Origin: an uncultured Campylobacter sp.
GTDB taxonomy: Bacteria > Campylobacterota > Campylobacteria > Campylobacterales > Campylobacteraceae
Assembly (NCBI RefSeq): GCF_938045205.1
Contig: NZ_CALIMY010000001.1
Span: 1 to 5,835 of the forward strand
DNA length: 5,835 nucleotides
Reading direction: 5' to 3'
In this document: positions 4,968-5,835 of the stretch, piece by piece
Layout of the letters: the number at the start of each line of letters is the position of its first letter
Position numbering within the stretch: position 1 is the stretch's first letter
Made by a program: the position numbers and the translations under genes
The notes under the pieces: generated by a model
The model's input: the letters and a program-made list of their open reading frames with translations, nothing else
Told to the model about the DNA's origin: nothing
Database searches by the model: none

Positions 4968-5357
4968 TTAATCTCTAATCAGTACAAACTCTCCGCCGCC
5001 GCAGATTACTAGGCAGATCGCGGCAGAAAGATACAGATATACGATTTCCAGCTCAAATCCGCCCACGCCGGTAAGCGCACTCAACGGAGTATGTAGGACG
5101 TATATTATCATGAGCACGTTTGCGATCACAAGCAGAGCGCCTATGCGGCAAAATACGCCTATGATTATCATCGCGGGCGCCAACACCTCGCCTACATATG
5201 CGCCATAAGCCACCAGATCCGGAATTCCTCTGGCTACCAGCATCGATTTTACGCCGTCTATGCCGTGAGTGAGCTTAAAAATTCCATGCATTAAAAGACA
5301 AACTCCAAGCCCCAACCTGACAAACAACAGACCGAAATTTATGTTGATCATATTCAT
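4968..5357 (-). CDS. DoxX-family inner-membrane protein
   Basis: A 129-residue protein with four hydrophobic segments at about 8-29, 48-69, 70-90 and 104-121. It has typical DoxX family marks: an Arg in the first helix (R14), HGIFKLTHG (24-32) ending that helix, a Gly-rich loop, a conserved Glu opening the second helix (G56-E57), a Pro in mid-helix (P61), and FELEIVYL (101-108) opening the last helix. DoxX proteins are small inner-membrane proteins linked in different organisms to quinone-dependent thiosulfate oxidation or to oxidative-stress complexes; most have no known function, and none is proved here. The ATG start has AAAGGAT six bases upstream. A second in-frame ATG at codon 3 is less well spaced. 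It lies 35 bases after rpoC and 83 before rpsL on the same strand, so it is probably co-transcribed with rpoC. Its presence between two core information genes is unusual. Confidence 0.88.
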   Translation of the reverse strand: MNMININFGLLFVRLGLGVCLLMHGIFKLTHGIDGVKSMLVARGIPDLVAYGAYVGEVLAPAMIIIGVFCRIGALLVIANVLMIIYVLHTPLSALTGVGGFELEIVYLYLSAAICLVICGGGEFVLIRD

Positions 5358-5370
5358 GTCTCATCCTTTA

Positions 5371-5394
5371 AATTTAGGGCTTGCGCCCAAAATT
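5371..5394 (-). terminator. Hairpin over the rpoC stop codon, GNRA-type loop
   Basis: AATTT (5371-5375) pairs with AAATT (5390-5394), and GGGC (5377-5380) with GCCC (5385-5388), with one A-A mismatch (T-T on the transcribed RNA strand as U-U). In the RNA the loop is GCAA, a stable GNRA tetraloop. The stem includes part of the rpoC stop codon (5393-5395) and ends next to the doxX Shine-Dalgarno. No T-run follows, so it may lower rather than stop read-through, or mark an RNA processing site. Pairing is seen; the role is inferred. Confidence 0.35.
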
Positions 5395-5835
5395 ATTTTT
5401 TGAGTTTAACTTCCTTATCTTTATACAGACCGGTTCCGACCGGAATTATACGACCTAAAATTACGTTTTCTTTCAAGTCCTCTAATCGGTCAAATTTACC
5501 CGCGATACTAGCCTCGGTTAGAACCTTCGTAGTCTCTTGGAAGGATGCCGCCGAAATGACGCTATCGCTTCCAACAGCTGCACGAGTTACGCCCAGCAGT
5601 ACGGACTCTGCAATCGCAGGCTCGCCACCAATTTTTATAATACGCTCGTTTTCTTCTCTAAATCTGCGGCGGCTAATGAGATCACCGACGATTAGCTGAG
5701 TATCGCCGCTATCGACGATTCGGACCTGGCGGAGCATCTGAGATACGATAATCTCGATATGCTTATCGCTGATAACGACGCCTTGAGAGCGATAAACCTG
5801 TTGAATTTCGCTTATCAGATAATAATGCAGCGCCT
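5393..5835 (-). CDS. rpoC: RNA polymerase beta' subunit, C-terminal 146 residues (partial)
   Basis: The frame is open from the right edge of the window to TAA at 5393-5395, giving 146 residues; the rest of the gene lies outside. Beta' holds the catalytic magnesium site and forms much of the clamp; this end is the C-terminal region, near the binding site of the omega subunit. Recognisable blocks are the ISEIQQVYRSQGV segment, then ISDKHIEIIVSQMLRQV, ISRRRFREEN, and the best-conserved ASFQETTKVLTEASIAGK, then LKENVILGRIIPVGTG. A Met at 5735-5737 is internal, not the start: the beta' reading continues without a break upstream of it. It is the upstream neighbour of doxX and of the str genes, as expected for the epsilonproteobacterial rpoB-rpoC-rpsL arrangement apart from the extra gene. 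Confidence 0.97.
   Translation of the reverse strand, partial: ALHYYLISEIQQVYRSQGVVISDKHIEIIVSQMLRQVRIVDSGDTQLIVGDLISRRRFREENERIIKIGGEPAIAESVLLGVTRAAVGSDSVISAASFQETTKVLTEASIAGKFDRLEDLKENVILGRIIPVGTGLYKDKEVKLKK

Noticed and set aside
5400..5699. 99-residue plus-strand frame opposite rpoC
   Set aside because: Antisense shadow of the conserved beta' C-terminus.
5735..5737. ATG as the start of a separate 114-residue gene
   Set aside because: The frame continues unbroken upstream to the window edge with clear beta' sequence, so this Met is internal to rpoC.

Overview
The window looks like a chromosomal piece of a Campylobacter-type epsilonproteobacterium, probably one of the higher-GC species (the C. 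gracilis / rectus / showae kind) rather than C. jejuni. This rests on three observations: the constant recurrence of AAATTTAAA-like strings in and between genes, the strongly epsilonproteobacterial reading of RpsL, RpsG, FusA and the RpoC C-terminus, and coding regions that are not very AT-rich. The species is an inference from style, not from a search.

Left part, bases 1-1646, plus strand. Bases 1-348 are non-coding but structured: a C-rich block that is a G-quadruplex candidate on the minus strand (25-56), two look-alike hairpins with the same TGC loop (75-89 and 103-117), and a degenerate array of about six AT-rich imperfect palindromes at roughly 26-base spacing (154-315). Then come a short CorA-family membrane protein (349-1071) and a small acidic SUKH/SMI1-like protein (1089-1502). 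They are 17 bases apart, both start with TTG after strong Shine-Dalgarno sequences, and probably form an operon. A perfect 12-bp hairpin spans the second stop codon. Next is a 32-codon fragment matching the N-terminus of an O6-methylguanine-DNA methyltransferase (Ogt), cut off long before its catalytic cysteine.

Middle, bases 1647-1884: an AT-rich convergent intergenic region holding a large terminator hairpin for the minus-strand operon.

Right part, bases 1885-5835, minus strand. In transcription order: the last 146 residues of rpoC (cut by the window edge), a DoxX-family membrane protein, rpsL (GTG start), rpsG and fusA. This is the epsilonproteobacterial junction of the RNA polymerase and str ribosomal operons. 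The unusual part is the doxX gene between rpoC and rpsL. A TATAAT element in the doxX-rpsL gap suggests that the rpsL-rpsG-fusA unit also has its own promoter. No tuf gene follows fusA.

No complete undescribed system can be demonstrated. The observations most worth following are the doxX insertion, the ogt relic, the structured non-coding leader of the CorA gene, and hairpins that cover stop codons in both operons.
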